Of a stretch of DNA of 64,000 nucleotides, positions 63,152 through 64,000 are shown one piece after another. The notes under the pieces were generated by a model. The model searched no databases, had not been told where the DNA came from, and saw nothing but the letters and a program-made list of their open reading frames with translations. The stretch is from Corynebacterium singulare (lineage in GTDB: Bacteria; Actinomycetota; Actinomycetes; Mycobacteriales; Mycobacteriaceae), in NCBI RefSeq assembly GCF_000833575.1, contig NZ_CP010827.1, positions 496,001 to 560,000 of the forward strand, written 5' to 3'. Each line of letters begins with the position of its first letter. Position 1 is the first letter of the stretch. The position numbers and the translations under genes are program-made.

Positions 63152-64000
63152 ATGAGGTTCAACGGGGGTGCAGCGCTGCCGTGGTCCCGCGTGGAGCGGA
63201 TTCTGTCCGGCCGCCCGGGGCCCATTCCGGTATCGGTGGACCATCTGCCGCAGCCCACGGATGAGCCGAGGGTGGGGCACTCTACTGTGCCCTTCGCGGA
63301 GTTGCATGCGGTGAGCTCCTATAGCTTCCTGCGGGGCGCGTCCGAGCCGGAAGAGCTTGTAGCGCGCGCCGTCGAGCTGGGCTTGCAGGGAATGGCGCTG
63401 GTAGACAGGGATGGATTCTATGGCCTCATGAAGTTTGCGGAGGCGGCCGCTAAGGTGGGGCTGCCTGCCGTTTTTGGCGCGGAGCTCAGTCTTGATCCGG
63501 CTCCGCTGACCGTCCTGGCGCGCACTCCGGAGGGTTATCGCCGTCTGTCGCGGCTTATCTCCCGCGCGCGCATGGAGGCGGGGGAGAAGGGCGCGGTGTC
63601 CTATCCGCCGTTGGCGGATATTGCGGCGGAGTTGCAGGAGCATTGTTTCTTCCTTGTGGGGTGGGAATGGGCAGAGCATTTCGATCTTTTGATCGAAAGA
63701 ATTAAAATAGACAGCATGGTTTTGGAGTACTCCTGTACCCAAACTCCGGAGGACGCCGACCACCACGCGGCGCTGGATAATCTCCCCGTTCCGCGCGCCA
63801 TTGCCACTGCCCGGCCCGCTGCGGCTACGCGGGACCGTGCCAGGCTGGCTGGGGCCAAGCTTGCGCTGGCCCAGCGCCTCGCGCTTGTCGACGCCTCCCC
63901 CAACTCCCACCCCATGGGCTCTCCCTGGCTGCGCTCTGGGGATCAGATGGCGCAATTGCTTCCAGACCGGCCAGAACTCATCGCGGAAACCATCACGGTG
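63152..64000 (+). CDS. dnaE2: Error-prone DNA polymerase DnaE2 (5' part)
   Basis: The frame is open from the ATG at 63152 to the end of the window (283 codons), so the 3' end is outside. It starts MRFNGGAALPWSRVERILSG, and FAELHAVSSYSFLRGASEPEEL opens the PHP domain. LGLQGMALVDRDGFYGLMKF and LPAVFGAELSL follow, all characteristic of the DnaE2 C-family polymerase. It works with ImuA and ImuB in damage-induced mutagenesis. The stretch FDLLIERIKIDSMVLEYSC near 63680-63735 is AT-richer than its surroundings. Confidence 0.93.
   Translation, partial: MRFNGGAALPWSRVERILSGRPGPIPVSVDHLPQPTDEPRVGHSTVPFAELHAVSSYSFLRGASEPEELVARAVELGLQGMALVDRDGFYGLMKFAEAAAKVGLPAVFGAELSLDPAPLTVLARTPEGYRRLSRLISRARMEAGEKGAVSYPPLADIAAELQEHCFFLVGWEWAEHFDLLIERIKIDSMVLEYSCTQTPEDADHHAALDNLPVPRAIATARPAAATRDRARLAGAKLALAQRLALVDASPNSHPMGSPWLRSGDQMAQLLPDRPELIAETITV

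Overview
The window is a chromosome segment of a high-GC actinobacterium, almost certainly Corynebacterium. The evidence is the gene order: rpoA-rplQ-truA, an ESX-4 type VII secretion locus next to rplM-rpsI-glmM, then glmS-alr-tsaE, tsaB-rimI-tsaD-groESL, whcB-sigD-rsda-guaB2-guaB3-guaA and an EsrISR-type signalling cluster. Many genes have a TANANT-like -10 box 6-8 nt before the start codon, so many transcripts look leaderless, as is common in this genus. The species cannot be fixed from the sequence alone.

Layout. 1-2665: end of the ribosomal/RNA polymerase alpha operon (rpsK, rpsD, rpoA, rplQ) and its terminator. 2700-7700: an accessory island between rplQ and truA. It holds a decayed IS256-family element, a secreted bacteriocin-like precursor with a small membrane partner, a frameshifted ribbon-helix-helix gene, a serine recombinase with an unusual N-terminal extension, four 22-bp direct repeats, a damaged type II tRNA gene reading GAA, a small unknown gene and a RelE-toxin remnant. 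7777-18196: truA and the ESX-4 locus (eccB, mycP, eccD, eccC, an Rv3446c-like gene, two WXG100 genes). 18610-23621: rplM-rpsI and five unassigned membrane or membrane-anchored genes. 23765-27833: glmM and a T7SS-linked operon with a Pro/Glu-rich protein. 27898-37279: a pseudo-hydrolase, glmS, alr, t6A genes (tsaE, tsaB, tsaD), rimI and an AspT-type transporter. 37630-49917: groES-groEL, a UvrA paralogue, whcB/sigD/rsda and GMP synthesis. 50008-55960: a lipoprotein, an HNH endonuclease, a threonine-aldolase-like enzyme and the EsrISR-like system. 56427-64000: imuA-imuB, an AMIN-like lipoprotein, a sucrase/ferredoxin-like protein, the MetQNI methionine importer and the start of dnaE2.

How the parts connect. 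The two WXG100 genes and the operon at 25227-27833 share an upstream element, GGGAACC plus GTCCAATAAG with the same 18-nt spacing. This looks like an ECF-sigma (SigM-type) promoter tying distant parts of the ESX-4 neighbourhood into one regulon. The imuA start region and the dnaE2 promoter carry LexA-like SOS boxes, so the split mutagenic-repair cassette is probably co-induced. groESL has a near-consensus CIRCE operator. The most novel-looking material is the bacteriocin-like pair, the damaged GAA tRNA and iteron-like repeats of the island, and the five-gene membrane module between rpsI and glmM.
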